The notes under the pieces: generated by a model
Told to the model about the DNA's origin: nothing
Database searches by the model: none
What the model saw: only the letters and a program-made list of their open reading frames with translations
Made by a program: the position numbers and the translations under genes
Assembly: GCA_021234155.1 (NCBI GenBank)
Contig: JAJEKV010000002.1
Coordinates: 14,359,428 to 14,423,427, forward strand
Length of the DNA: 64,000 bases
From: Isoetes taiwanensis
Taxonomy: Eukaryota > Streptophyta > Lycopodiopsida > Isoetales > Isoetaceae
Reading direction: 5' to 3'
In this document: positions 23,972-34,277 of the stretch, piece by piece
Layout of the letters: each line of letters starts with the position of its first letter
How positions within the stretch are numbered: the first letter of the stretch is position 1

Positions 23972-24420
23972 TAAATTAGAATCCCCCTGAAACCCCCTTT
24001 GGTTTGGGTGCATATTCATACGGGGGGTTACTCCGGGCAACGAGAGCTGTCGGATGGGCATATTTGCCCTTTATTCCAAGATCTGGACCGTATATAGCGA
24101 TCCTCGTTTGTGGGGTACGCATGCACAAGTTTTTGTATACTGTATATTAAAGTTTGCAAAATACAATAAGGTTTGAGAGAATGTACTTAATGGTGTTAAT
24201 TTTGTACATGTATTATAAATTTTTTGAGGCTCTCGCTGCCCTACGTAACCCCCCGTGTGAATATGCACCCAAACCAAAAGGGGGTTTCAGGGGGATTCTA
24301 ATTTAAATATGTTGGATGCAATGGTTTGAGTTAATTAATGTTAATGATATATGATTTGGTTGTTATATTAAAAAAAAAATTGGGCCCTTCAGGCCTAATA
24401 AAGCCCTTGGGTCATTTCGG
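23972..24420. repeat. Fold-back element copy 2
   Basis: The arms share AATCCCCCTGAAACCCCCTT and the GGTTTGGGTGCATATTCA block in inverted orientation at about 23972-24040 and 24230-24306. The inner unique part matches that of the copies at 21.3 and 34.7 kb. The left arm stops at the terminus of unit A; the right arm extends past ATGCAATGGTTTGAG into a GGGCCCTTCAGGCC segment. Confidence 0.85.
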
Positions 24421-24581
24421 GCACTAAGAATGGCATAAATGCATGTAACAATTCTAGAAACACTATTGCATATGCCTATTTTAGAAACATTCGTGCATGT
24501 AGTCCAATTACATAAGACAAGTCGTGCATGTAATCCAATTACAAGAGAGTTCTAAAATAAATACAATGACGTGCATTCTAG

Positions 24582-25760
24582 AATGGGACTCGCATGAAAC
24601 CAACAAACCGCCCGAATACCAAAGGACTTCCTTACAAACTAGGATCGAGGACGAAGGTTACAGGACGAAGGCTAAAGGCCGGAAAAGGACAGCATGAAAG
24701 AAACGCCAAATTGGCCAAACCAAGCGGGAAGAAGCCCCTCCCCTGCCTGGAAAACAACAGGCTTCTCATTCATCTCAGCAGATTTTCTACAATGGTGGAC
24801 AGTGGGTAGCCGCACACATGCGAACTACCCACGAAAAATAAAGGGAAAAATCCAATTATATCATTTGGACCCCAAAAAATACAATGTTAATAGATGAGTG
24901 GCTGACGTACCTGCCGAAAGCTTATCACCGGGATTAAAAAACCCCGCCCTTTCGGGTTTTCGAGGAAAAACCCTAGTGATAAGCCTTCGGCAAGGGGCTT
25001 GGACAAACGTAAGGCATAGAAATCGCTCCCAAAAAACCCCCGCATGGAGAAGTCAAAACAGATGCCGCTCGCCCCTGTACCTGCACATCACCAACACAAC
25101 AAACGAGACAACACAAACATACCAGAGGATAGCATCACCCAGGGGGTGGAAAAAAGCATCACCCAGCGGGTGGAAGAAAAACATGATAACAGAAATTTGT
25201 GCACAATACAATAAACAAAGAAGGGGGGAGGGTGGGTTCAAAGAGAATAAGGTACTGCTGAGAGAAGAGGAAGCGCCGATGAGACGTTGATGCAGAACCG
25301 CGCCTAAAATAGCGAAACCCCAACCAGGAAGGGCATGCGCCGCATGCATGCATGCAAGACATGCATGCTCGCCCCATCCTAGAATGTCGATCCGATGTCT
25401 CGGATCGACGGGATTCTAGGATGGGGCTCGCATGAAACCAACAAACCGCCCGAATACCAGAGAACTTGCTTATCAAACTAGAATCGAGGACGAAGGTCAC
25501 AGGCCGAAGGCTAAAGATCGGAAAAGGACAGCAAGAAAGAAACGCCAAATTGGCCAAACCAAGCAAGAAGAAGCCCCTCCCCTGCCTGGAAACAATTCAA
25601 AGAGAATAAGGTACTGCTGAGAGAAGAGGAAGCGCCGATGAGACGTTGATGCAGAAACGCGCCTAAAATAGCGAACTCCCAACCAGAACGGGCATGCGCC
25701 GCCCGCATGCATGCAAAACATGCATGCTCGTCCCATTCTAGAATGGCGATCCGATGTCTC
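24582..25760. repeat. Internal duplication with hairpin junctions
   Basis: 24582-24770 (ACTCGCATGAAACCAACAAA onward) repeats at 25422-25600, and 25236-25420 repeats at 25588-25760. The second copy lacks the middle (about 24771-25235). At the join, 25371-25425 is a nearly perfect hairpin with arms around CCCCATCCTAGAAT and GTCGATCCGA. A further inverted pair around GCCGAAAGCTTATCACC lies at about 24913-24990. Confidence 0.85.
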
Positions 25761-26188
25761 GGATCGATGGGATTAGTTGCATGATGGGATGCTGTTACGA
25801 GCAAACACAAATCACATATGCTATGTATATCTACAAATTTTGGATAATTTTTAAGTACATCGTATAACTGGTTTCCAAAGGATATATCACATCTCCCCAG
25901 GGAATTGAACCCTAGATAACTCCATTAAAATGTGGGGAATCATTGGAACCTAATATCGGAATAATTTGAAGTGCTTTTGGAAATAACCTGCAATGCTTTT
26001 GCACATGTAGCTTTTGCTTGAGGGAATAATCAGAACGGTGCACGAACATAGGAAATGTTATGATGTAGAAGGTGAGAATCAAGAGAAAATCCAAATGTTA
26101 TGGCATGATGTATTAGCGGCTGCAAGCTTAAGACCCTGTTAAATCTCCATAGCTCCTATAATGCCAAATCCGTTCCAAATGAATTAGT

Positions 26189-26467
26189 TTAAACCATGCA
26201 ATACGTGTCTGTAAATTTGTAGTAGCTGAACAACTCTAGTGTTTCTAAAAATATGTAAGACTTTCCCACGGCTTGCAAAGCCTCATCAGTCACATTCATG
26301 CATTGCATATGCAATGACTTAAGCCTGGGACACCCACTTGCAATGGCAAGTATACCTTTATTTCTAATTGATTCTGAATCCAAAGAAAGCTTTTGAAGAT
26401 AAGATGATGTAATTCCAACTGCCTCTGAGGTGTCTGCAAATCTCCACCAAATTGCCCAAGCAAGCAA
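26189..26467 (-). pseudogene. Fragment of an F-box/LRR protein (FBL4-like)
   Basis: The 92-residue frame is a run of plant-type leucine-rich repeats: 'LQKLSLDSESIRNKGILAIA', 'GCPRLKSLHMQCMNVTDEAL', 'LETLELFSYYKFTD'. It resembles the middle of F-box/LRR-repeat protein 4 family members, substrate receptors of SCF ubiquitin ligases. Neither an F-box nor the remaining repeats are near, and the segment ends in a stop, so it is an isolated fragment, probably one captured exon. Confidence 0.65.
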
Positions 26468-27394
26468 AGCAGTCTTCCATTCTGTTTAACAATTTCAAAA
26501 TTAGGACGAGGTTGTCGCATCTTCTGCTTCAGAGCTCCAGCTAGAGTCAGCAAAAGAAAGCCACAGAACAACCAGATTGTCCCAATAGTATTATGAACAT
26601 CATCATCTTGAATGGAGCTGCTTCCTTGAACCTTTTGATCAAAATTGTCCTTGTAAGCTATTTCATCCTGCCACAACCTTGCATGAATTTACTGTTTTTA
26701 AATTTTGTATTCAAGAATAGATTCGTCAAAGGCATTACTACGGGAATGCCTATCATCACCAGAAGAAGAAAAAGGGGCAGAAGAAGAAAAAGGGTCTGTA
26801 AACAGAGAGAAAAGCGACCTGCCACAACCTAAAGACGGCGCCTACAAAATGGGTGTTAGATGACTGTATGCCACAGAATTCAAACCTTCCAAGTTCTACC
26901 TCCATTGCATCAGCCCGACACCTGCAAGTACAAATATAATCTGGAGGATTCGAACCCCTATGGATAGCACAGCTCCAAGCAACTTATCTGTCCTTAAAGG
27001 GTAGGGGCTATTCCGATGCATATGGAGATGCAACCACAGAGTCCTTTTTCCCATTCACTTTTTTTTTTTTGTTTTCCAAAGCTTTCTTCCTCAAGCAAGC
27101 CAATGCCGTAATAAATATCTGGTTTTGTACACGAACTCATCAAACGTTTTTTCTTGCCAATCCAAACAACATTTTCACAAAAAAAATCTTCTTTCTTTTA
27201 CCGTTTTTTCCCATCAATGCAACATCCCTGAAATATATAGCAAGCATAAAACAAGCAAAACAATAAATAAAAAAAGCACACCAGTACCTAATTATCGTTT
27301 ATTGCATTGTTGTGGCGTTTAGCCATACTATTTACCTGCCTCAATTCCCATAGAAGAAGAGTCGGGGCCAAATTCATGTGGCTTGCATATGCGC

Positions 27395-27754
27395 TTACAT
27401 GTACTGGCACTCACTATTAGTAACCTCGACCTCCACCTCTTCCAATTCCATATGGGATACGACCTTCTCCAAAGCTGCAAACAACCTCCCCAGCTGCATC
27501 CTGAACAAGCAGACTGAAGCTGCGACAGATTCAGCAAGTGTGTTTATATTCACAATGCTTGAGACCACTTCTAGCATGAATTCACTGTTTTTTAAGTCAA
27601 GAATAGATTCGTCAACGGCATTACGGGAAAAAATAAAAGGGTTGTAAACAGAATAGAACCCATCCTTTGGCTCTGCGTCTTCGGCTCTACTCTGCTCTGC
27701 TTCTTCGGCTCTGCATTCGGCTACACAAATCAGAAAAAAGCGACCTGTATGCAA
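27395..27754 (-). pseudogene. Unrecognised acidic helical fragment
   Basis: A 119-residue frame includes 'NAVDESILDLKNSEFMLEVV' and 'MQLGRLFAALEKVVSHMELE', predicted mostly helical and acidic. A shorter relative of the 'NAVDESILDLKN' part appears at about 26670-26740, so a duplication happened inside the unit. The N-terminal Glu/Ala-rich part comes from a CTCTGCTTCTTCGG repeat that is also found at 37215. I do not recognise a family. Confidence 0.3.
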
Positions 27755-28029
27755 AGTTCCTTGGCCTTCTCGGGCCTTGCTTTAGTAAAGAAATTTTGCA
27801 TGAAACCATAGAACCCTAAAATGGATTAGGTCGAGCCCTGCATGCTCAGCTTTCGAAATTCATAGATGAACCATTGGAAATTGGCACCAAAATCAACGCC
27901 AGCGTATGTGCACTCTAGATGTACTGATTAGTATGTCTCATAGAATACCGTCATCAAATCTTATAAAAACCTTAAAGAAAAAAGTATAAAAATACAAAAG
28001 AAACCCCCTGTTATTTTGCTACATATTTG

Positions 28030-28520
28030 ACTTGTTCATTTTTATTTTCTTCTTCAACAATTAGGACCTTTTTTATTATCATGTAATTGATGTTATTTGT
28101 ATGAGTGTGTCCCAACCTCTCATGCCACAATTTTAAAGTAAATATACTCACTGAATTAATTAGACCAGCAACATCATTATGAAAGCCAACAAGTTTGCCA
28201 ATACGTCTCCAAGAAACTTAAGTTCATTATGCATCATCACTTTATAAAATTGTTTGTCAAAAACAAACTTGATATCTAAGATCTAGAAGCTGAGTTACTG
28301 AAATGAGATTTTTAACTATATTGGGTACACACAAAACATTTCCCAACATTACAATATTTTCTTCTAGGTCATAAAGCTCCAAGAGGTCTGCTCCTTCAAC
28401 CTTCTCAAATTTGCCATCTCCCATTTGAACAAAATTGGAATTTTTAGGAACTTTCTTTTTAAGCCTGCAACTAGATTTCATCACGCTTCTTACAGCTCCA
28501 CTATCTATTACAAATAAGTT
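28030..28520 (-). pseudogene. Copia protease and integrase zinc-binding region
   Basis: At about 28490-28520 the minus strand reads 'LFVIDSGA', the aspartic protease motif, followed by 'MGDGKFEKVEG' and 'LGNVLCVPNIVKNLISVTQL', the conserved segment after it. Further on, 'LWHERLGHTH' is the HH half of the integrase zinc-binding motif; the CC half (CEGC) is 6.85 kb away at 21165, which shows that the two pieces were once joined. Confidence 0.88.
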
Positions 28521-28575
28521 ATCACCATCCTCAAGATGATTTTCAAAAATTGAGAAAGCACTTGAAACTTTTACC

Positions 28576-28764
28576 TCAACATTTTATCTTGATTTCTTGG
28601 GCTAGAACAGTTGGCAACAACATGACCAAATTCTTGGCAATTAAAACACCTATTACCTTTGGATAAGTTGGGATAGTTAGTTTTAATACGACCATATGCA
28701 TTGCATAGAATGCAAGATCCACCTCCTTCTTTTTCCCCAGCATAGGCTCAGCAAATTCTTCCAT
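28576..28764 (-). pseudogene. Copia gag zinc-knuckle region
   Basis: On the minus strand one frame holds two zinc-knuckle units: 'CILCNAYGRIKTNY' (last Cys changed to Tyr) and 'CFNCQEFGHVVANC' (complete CCHC). Two adjacent knuckles are also seen in the separate copia gag remnant at 31364-31480. The gag body continues at 29479-29835 on the other side of the LINE insertion. Confidence 0.82.
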
Positions 28765-29280
28765 CTACCCATGAAAAAGCGCAGGGTGATTGCTTCCATT
28801 CGCACAGGTGCACACCACCTCCGCATTGAGGCAGGGAGATGGATTCGGGAGCCGTGTGAGGACAGAGTCTGTCAGTGCTGTCAACAGGGCGCCATTGAGG
28901 ATGAAAGTCACGCCCTCCAGGCCTGTCCGGCGTACGAACATATCCGGGCTCGGTATGCTCGGTTAGTTGTGCCCCATCAGGCCTTGCATGAGCTACTGAG
29001 CACGGCCTCTGTAGGCTTGTTGGGAGGTAATGGATACGCGGACTCAGTTATGCCTCCCTGTCCGACATTAACCTCAGCTGTACTTGTGATTATGTATATA
29101 ACTGTGCAGTATGTCAGCATCCTTATTGCTTCTAAGGTTTTTCCCCCGAAAACCCTTCGGGGCAGGGGTTTTTTAATCCTGGTAGTAATACGCCTGCTGC
29201 TCTCTCTTTGTACTTGGGTCCCATAGGCCAGTTGGTCTCCGTGGACGATAAAATCATATTCTATTCTATTCTATTCTGTC
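28765..29280 (+). mobile_element. 5'-truncated LINE end (zf-RVT) with ATTCT tail, inserted in copia gag
   Basis: A plus-strand frame reads 'IASIRTGAHHLRIEAGRW', 'RVCQCCQQGAIEDESHALQA' and 'CPAYEHIRARY', the zinc-binding region after LINE reverse transcriptase. A 3' untranslated part follows with a CCGAAAACCCTTCGGGGC hairpin, and the end is an (ATTCT)n microsatellite at about 29258-29277. The same style of 3' end occurs in the intron 8 LINE, so both belong to one family. Confidence 0.82.
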
Positions 29281-29478
29281 CTCAGTATATTTCTCGTCTT
29301 TGCTACATTTCTAATCAGTACTGGCAAGTATTTATTTGATGAGAAAGCTTTAGCTATAGACAAAACTTGGTATCTTTTATTGATTACAACTCCTACTTCA
29401 TCTACGTCAGCTATTATGTTATCAAATTTGTTAAAAAAAATTCGGATACATCTTTATCCTCATGAAACTTTAAGTTTC

Positions 29479-29835
29479 TCACACTTTCCAGAACAACAAT
29501 TTGTGAGGGGTTTTAGCTTCATAATTCTTAAGCAAATAACTCCACATTTGTCTAGGAGACTTACCTCTTAATTTGAACATGATTGTAGGTCCAACCTTGT
29601 TGCAGATAATCCCTTTGGCTTCCTTAATTTTGGCAATCCTGGATGTATTAAGTGAACCCCCTCCCCTCCCCCAATTTTGTTCTGCTCTTGAAGTTCTGGA
29701 AGAACTTTCTCCTCTCACTCCTCCAACTGTTGAATTACCACCTGCAATATTTATAGCAGAAGTATCCTCTGAAATGCTATCATCTCCATTGGGATCTACG
29801 AGTTCCGAAAGATCTTCAACCTCCAAGATGTGCAT
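29479..29835 (-). pseudogene. Copia gag, N-terminal part
   Basis: A 118-residue frame contains 'IICNKVGPTIMFKLRGK' and 'QMWSYLLKNYEAK', fitting the copia gag pattern in which 'A..W..L...Y' follows the first helices. A Ser/Gly-rich acidic stretch precedes it. The start near the primer-binding site and the link to the zinc knuckles are consistent with one gag gene cut by the LINE. Confidence 0.7.
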
Positions 29836-29925
29836 AATCTGATTTTTCTAGATTTGAAAACCAGGCCCTCCCTTGTACACTTCAAAGGCTTGCACCAAAT
29901 CTACTTGCCATTATGATAGTGAACT

Positions 29926-29937
29926 GCTCTGATACCA
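29926..29937 (-). promoter_or_regulatory. Copia primer-binding site (tRNA-iMet)
   Basis: The plus strand reads GCTCTGATACCA, the complement of TGGTATCAGAGC, the usual initiator-methionine tRNA primer site of plant LTR elements. It lies five bases inside the 5' LTR. Confidence 0.9.
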
Positions 29938-29942
29938 CTTGT

Positions 29943-30501
29943 TGTTAGTAATGAAATGAAACATATCACTTCTAGCAATCAAACACATACATAGAATGTT
30001 TCAATAGTGAGGATATGCTTTCACAAAGTTATTCAATAGACAACTTGATATTGTATCTTAATTTCCCTTACCATCATTCTAACTATTGAATAATAGCACA
30101 ACTTGAACTATTGAAATAGTTTCAACTTCACTTACAAAACCATTGGCTCTACTTGTTTCAATTCATTTACAGATCCCACTTATTTGAGCTAGACCGCATA
30201 CAGGTTAAAATAGGGTACAATTCGGTCAATTAGAAGCCGAATGAGCTGCTCCGACGGTACAACCTTGTCGAACTTTTCAGATTTGTATATGGCTTTAAGC
30301 CATTCGACCATATATCGACTCCAATAGGAGACATGGTTTCCTATATTAAGCCTTCGACCATATATTCAAAGTACTGTAGCATTGGAACAATTGCTTTACT
30401 GTAGCATTTAAACCATTGATTATCTTGTAACCATATGATTCACCTTGAACATGGCATTAGTGAACTTCAACTTAGGAAATATTTATCTAGCTATTGCAAC
30501 A
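29943..30501 (-). repeat. Copia 5' LTR
   Basis: 559 bp from TGTTAGTAATG to GCAACA, matching the split 3' LTR at 11017-11485 plus 18126-18229. On the minus strand it has TG...CA ends. It is intact in structure. Confidence 0.88.
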
Positions 30502-31240
30502 CCCTGAACTCATCTTCTTTAATTTTAAGTAATTTTCTAGACTAGTAACTGGACCGCCAATTTGTGTATACAAACTAAATTTGGATAGTATGCTCAACTA
30601 GACTTTGACGCAAAATTGGGCTGCTCAATTCATGTACGAACTAAACTTAGGCAGTATATCCAACTAAACTAATCTCAGAGGCGCGTCCAAATTTGCCTCT
30701 AATAAATGATAGTATACTAATGGCGCGCCCAATCTTACCTCTATCAGATGAGATTAGACTTGACTAATCTCGGCATAATTCTAATAAAATAGAGGAAGAA
30801 TTGGTTTCAAAGGGTAACATGCCTTTAAATAATTTAGAAATAAAATTGTGCGACCGCCCAATCCAACGAGAAGCCCAATTTAGACAACACATATTATTAT
30901 TAAATTCAAACCCGAAACCGATTTGAGTGGTTAAAGCAAATGCCAGTCATTCGCCTATCAAGCTTGCAAAAACAACCCAAGATGGCAATGGGGGTAAACA
31001 ACTCAGTGGATACAAAATTACTTGGCTTGTCTTTCTACCTATGTTAAGGCTCAAAGAAATATGAACGGTCAGTAACTTTCTAGTTCATGTGCTTTGTTGG
31101 CCAATGAACAAAGTGACTATCTAGCTGTATTGTAGCACATATATATGACCCAATCTACTTGCAAGTTGACCCACATCTAAAGTATCTAATCTGCTTGCAA
31201 GTTTACATCCGCATCTAGTATTGCACAATATAAATTGCAG
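30502..31240. other. Stretch without recognised gene
   Basis: AT-rich sequence with short repeated words around ACTAAATTTGGATAGTATGCTCAAC and GGCGCGCCCAATCTTACC, probably relics of older repeats. No coding signal seen on either strand. Confidence 0.5.
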
Positions 31241-31244
31241 GGAT

Positions 31245-31740
31245 CTGCTTCTATCTGTGAAAGGAGTATTAGGACAGAGATAAAACAGAGGAAGACGTTG
31301 AAAGGAGAAGCAGAAGAAAATGTTGAGATCCTTTATGCAGGAAAAAGAAAAGACAAAAGCAAACGTGGACCTTGTTTCATCTGTAAAGCATATGGTCATT
31401 TAAAGATAATTGTCCAAAAAATGAGGGGAAAGATAGCAGATGTTATAATTGTGAAGGATATGGGCATATAGCTTCTGCATGCCCCAGTCCTAGAGGTTTA
31501 GGGAAGAATAAAAACAGTGGGAATTTTGTTAAAGGAAAGGGGTACAATTCTAAAGGTCAGAATGAAGGATTGGCCAGTGTAAATCCGGCACAAGAAACCA
31601 GCACTGAAGAATGTGGTGATGATGCTGAGGTAAAGATTAATACAATTTGTTCAATTTCTGAAAAGAGAACTAACAAAAATGATGATATTCTTGTGTTAGA
31701 TAATGAAGTAGAGAGATCAGAAGTCGCATTTAATTGAAGT
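31245..31740 (+). pseudogene. Second copia gag remnant, two zinc knuckles
   Basis: The plus strand shows 'CFICKAYGHL' and, in a second frame, 'CYNCEGYGHIASAC', two CCHC knuckles in tandem. A single-base change of frame between them and the lack of pol domains nearby show decay. A Lys/Gly/Asn-rich stretch follows, then an acidic tail to a stop at 31733. It is not the same copy as the minus-strand copia element to the left, and has no visible LTR. Confidence 0.75.
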
Positions 31741-32016
31741 GGGTCACATGCGATTCTCACTTTTTTTGGAGCCCTGTTATTTTACATGAAAAGGACGAGC
31801 GAAAAGTTTTCGGCCTCTATAACTATCCAAAATTTGAGTATTTTTATGTTAGGTTGAGTCCAAGCATCCTATAACTTTCCCTCTGTTTTCTCGGATCCCG
31901 AATCAAGAACACCAAGAATACAACTCAAACAAAGGAATTTCATTACACATTGATTGAAAATAAAGTTATAGTTGAAAAAGAATTTTTATTAATAAATTAT
32001 ATAGTTACAACGTATT
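31741..32016. other. Stretch without recognised gene
   Basis: AT-rich. On the minus strand AATAAA-type words lie at about 31985-31995, just downstream of the minus-strand open frame 32017-32583, where a poly(A) signal would be expected. Confidence 0.35.
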
Positions 32017-32583
32017 TTACATCGGATGTAGAGACCATGGCGGTCTTGCTGTCACTGCAGTTACATCATCATGGTAGGTGGTCCACCTTACTGGAAGAAC
32101 GTGCGGGGCTTCTTCTTGCCGTCTATAAGCTTTGGGGGCAACCTGAAGAACGTGAAATGCCTCGCGAGGAGGTGCCTCGTGAGCCACCTGCTGGCCTGTC
32201 CAACTAATTTCTCCACCCTCCTCTCGCATCGTTTCATCAATCGTCGAGTCGAATATGCTCGTTCCCCAACCTCCGTGGATGTCATGCAATGCTTGCAAGA
32301 TCCTTTGAGCTTTCTGGAGTTGCGAAATGTTCTTCCTCTCTTCCTCATCCCTTGAGGACCCATAACATCTGCAATCACGAGCAAGCTTATCCCAAAGCCC
32401 TGGTAAGAGTGTAGTCTGAGCAGAATTTGTGCCATGTGTCGAGCCACCTAGAATAAAGAGTCTATAATTAACAATTACGGTACTATTAGTCATGAGTAAC
32501 AAAGAAAAGGATGCAGAATTCAAAATAGATTGGAGAGCATTCATTCCGTATAGGTGCATCCAATCACACACAGAAGCATACAA
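32017..32583 (-). CDS. Hypothetical open frame, no recognised family
   Basis: A 188-residue frame with a hydrophobic N-terminal part and a charged, Glu/Arg/Lys-rich middle ('SSRDEEERKNISQLQKAQRI'), followed by a Pro/Ala/Glu-rich tail. The opposite frames are also open here, which lowers confidence. It may be a terminal exon of the decayed gene at 32763-34137 or chance. I cannot name a function. Confidence 0.25.
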   Translation of the reverse strand: MYASVCDWMHLYGMNALQSILNSASFSLLLMTNSTVIVNYRLFILGGSTHGTNSAQTTLLPGLWDKLARDCRCYGSSRDEEERKNISQLQKAQRILQALHDIHGGWGTSIFDSTIDETMREEGGEISWTGQQVAHEAPPREAFHVLQVAPKAYRRQEEAPHVLPVRWTTYHDDVTAVTARPPWSLHPM

Positions 32584-32762
32584 ATGGTCTCATCATTGGG
32601 ACAAGCAGAGTCGAGAAAGGCCCTAGGAAGTCAATGTACAAGTATTTTCATTACAGAATATAATACAATCGTTCACATTTCTTTCAAAACTTTACAGAAT
32701 TCAGCTATCTGAAATCAGAGATCACTGATCTTGGTCACCATAATATTTCCCATCCATAGCCC

Positions 32763-33622
32763 TCATGATCGCGCTGCTCTCTGGATCAACCTGCTTGAGG
32801 TTCGGATAGTTCCTAACACATCGGCCACAAGAATGGAAACTAGAGATTCCGCCAATACTGGAACGAGATTGTAACACAACCACTTATCCGTTTCATGCTC
32901 TTCTGGTCGATAACTTTTTGCAATGATTGTATTGTCCGATTTATGATAGCACTTGTAGGCGGTGTCGTCTATGATCATCGTGTTGTGTTTGTTAAAATCC
33001 TGGTATGCTTCATAAACTCTTTCCAGCCTTTTCACCATAATAGGCTTCCCCTTCATGATGGCCGGATTGAGGTCTGACACATGCTCGACCCTTTTGTTTC
33101 TCCAAACAAACTTGAACTTCAAAACGGGTAGGCCGAGTACACCAAGGACATTGACAACATTTTTCTTTGCCATACAAGACCATATGACCACTTCGAATCC
33201 CCAGTCCATGCACCATTAAATAACCTCTTTTGCTTGAGGCTGAGGATAGACGATCTTAGACCCCTATTTTGTCGGCTTCTGTGAGGTGTTAAGCTCGAGG
33301 ACATCTTCATCATGGTATATGCAGCCAAGACTCCATTCACGTCAAATAATTACAAGTTTGTGGGCTCGTTTGGATCCCAGTTCGAGTTTAGCTCTGACCA
33401 GATTTCTTGATCGGGATCCAGAGCCGGGATCTTTATTCTTTCAGGTCCTTTCTCGATAATCCCACTGTCTTGTACTGAACTACCTTTCTTGGATGCAGTG
33501 TCCTCCTGTGCAATTGAATCGCCAGCAGATCCCTGTGATCGTGACAATGATCCTGATTGATTTCGCTTGATGTCCCTGGAATGATGAAGGCCATCAGTTA
33601 CGAAAGGAGATTCTCGACTCAC
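32763..33622 (-). pseudogene. FCP1/NIF-type HAD phosphatase-like pseudogene
   Basis: The minus strand carries, in order, 'LFDVNGVLAAY' (the position of the DxDx catalytic loop, in the plant variant DVNG), 'WCMDWGFEVVIWSCMAKKNV' and 'NTMIIDDTAYKCYHKSDN' (motif with IDD). This is the order of the FCP1-homology (NLI-interacting factor) phosphatase domain of the HAD superfamily. An in-frame stop lies directly before the DVNG loop, the frame shifts between loop and motif 2, and two further stops occur at about 33238 and 33219. A Ser-rich, charged leader (33350-33622) is in frame with the DVNG loop. It cannot make a whole enzyme. Confidence 0.72.
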
Positions 33623-33810
33623 GAGTCGAGAAAGGATTCATGTGAGAAATTGGAAAAAACATTAAGACTTGTAGGGAGAAACCCTCGGAACGGAAAATAA
33701 ACTGACCTCAGTTGAAGATTCTTCATTATTTGTTCCACTACGAGTTTGTCTAGACCTTCGATATGTGAGGGTTCACCTTAGCTGTCATCTTTATCTCCGT
33801 CATCTTCGTC

Positions 33811-34137
33811 CTAACTACTTCCGCCAGTCTTTCTATCTTGAAAATGATAATGAAGCAGATCCAGATATGACGTAATGGTTTCAATCAGGTCCTTGTTCCC
33901 AACCACAGATATTGGTTTCATTCCATAAAGCATAGCCCCTTGAGAGAACAGGCCATTCATATACAAATCGCATACGATTTGATCTCCCTCGACCAAGCTT
34001 GTAATGAAGTACTTGATAACTCTCGGCCGGATAAGAATTCTATGTATTGGACCTGTAGCACCATCAGTGCTGACTTTGTCAAGTGATGGCACATCCTCCC
34101 ATAAACCTGCCGCCCTTCCAGGGTTCCCTATCGACAT
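33811..34137 (-). CDS. Hypothetical open frame, possibly first exon of the HAD-like pseudogene
   Basis: 108 residues, starting 'MSIGNPGRAAGLWEDVPSLD' and ending 'DLLHYHFQDRKTGGSS'. It lies upstream of the HAD-like pseudogene on the same strand with 190 bp between. No known domain recognised. It may be an exon of the same broken gene or of another repeat. Confidence 0.25.
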   Translation of the reverse strand: MSIGNPGRAAGLWEDVPSLDKVSTDGATGPIHRILIRPRVIKYFITSLVEGDQIVCDLYMNGLFSQGAMLYGMKPISVVGNKDLIETITSYLDLLHYHFQDRKTGGSS

Positions 34138-34277
34138 AGAATAGAAAAATCAAGAATCGGCATAGTGGTGCTTGCTTGACCACCACTGGTCCAAATCTGC
34201 ATTCGACCTTGAAACCAGAACCAAAATTATATTGGCAAAATTTGGTGCCTTTGGTAGGCCAAGTCTACACTCACATT

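Larger units (their letters stand above)
24421..28022 (-). mobile_element. Gene-fragment-bearing unit B (right terminus at 28022)
   Basis: This unit runs from fold-back copy 2 to a terminus reading CCTGTTATTTTGCTACATAT. It contains an internal duplication (24582-25420 and 25422-25760), an F-box/LRR fragment and an unrecognised acidic helical fragment. Its last 360 bp (27659-28022) is repeated at 37215-37556, which ends at the same terminus. Together with unit A it interrupts copia integrase coding sequence. No transposase or Rep/helicase is seen, so it is non-autonomous. Confidence 0.55.
11017..30501 (-). mobile_element. Full-length Ty1/copia element split by nested insertions
   Basis: The 5' LTR is at 29943-30501 and the 3' LTR at 11017-11485 plus 18126-18229. 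Flanks CCTTG (11012-11016) and CCCTG (30502-30506) look like a decayed 5-bp target duplication. On the minus strand the order is LTR, tRNA-iMet primer site, gag with zinc knuckles, protease, integrase, reverse transcriptase, RNase H, polypurine tract, LTR. Removing the gypsy insert, the 21171-28022 block and the LINE in gag leaves about 5.4 kb, the normal size of a complete copia element. Confidence 0.85.

Noticed and set aside
32088-32447. Second minus-strand open frame overlapping 32017-32583
   Set aside because: It overlaps a longer frame on the same strand and also an open plus-strand frame; at most one is real and none is recognised.
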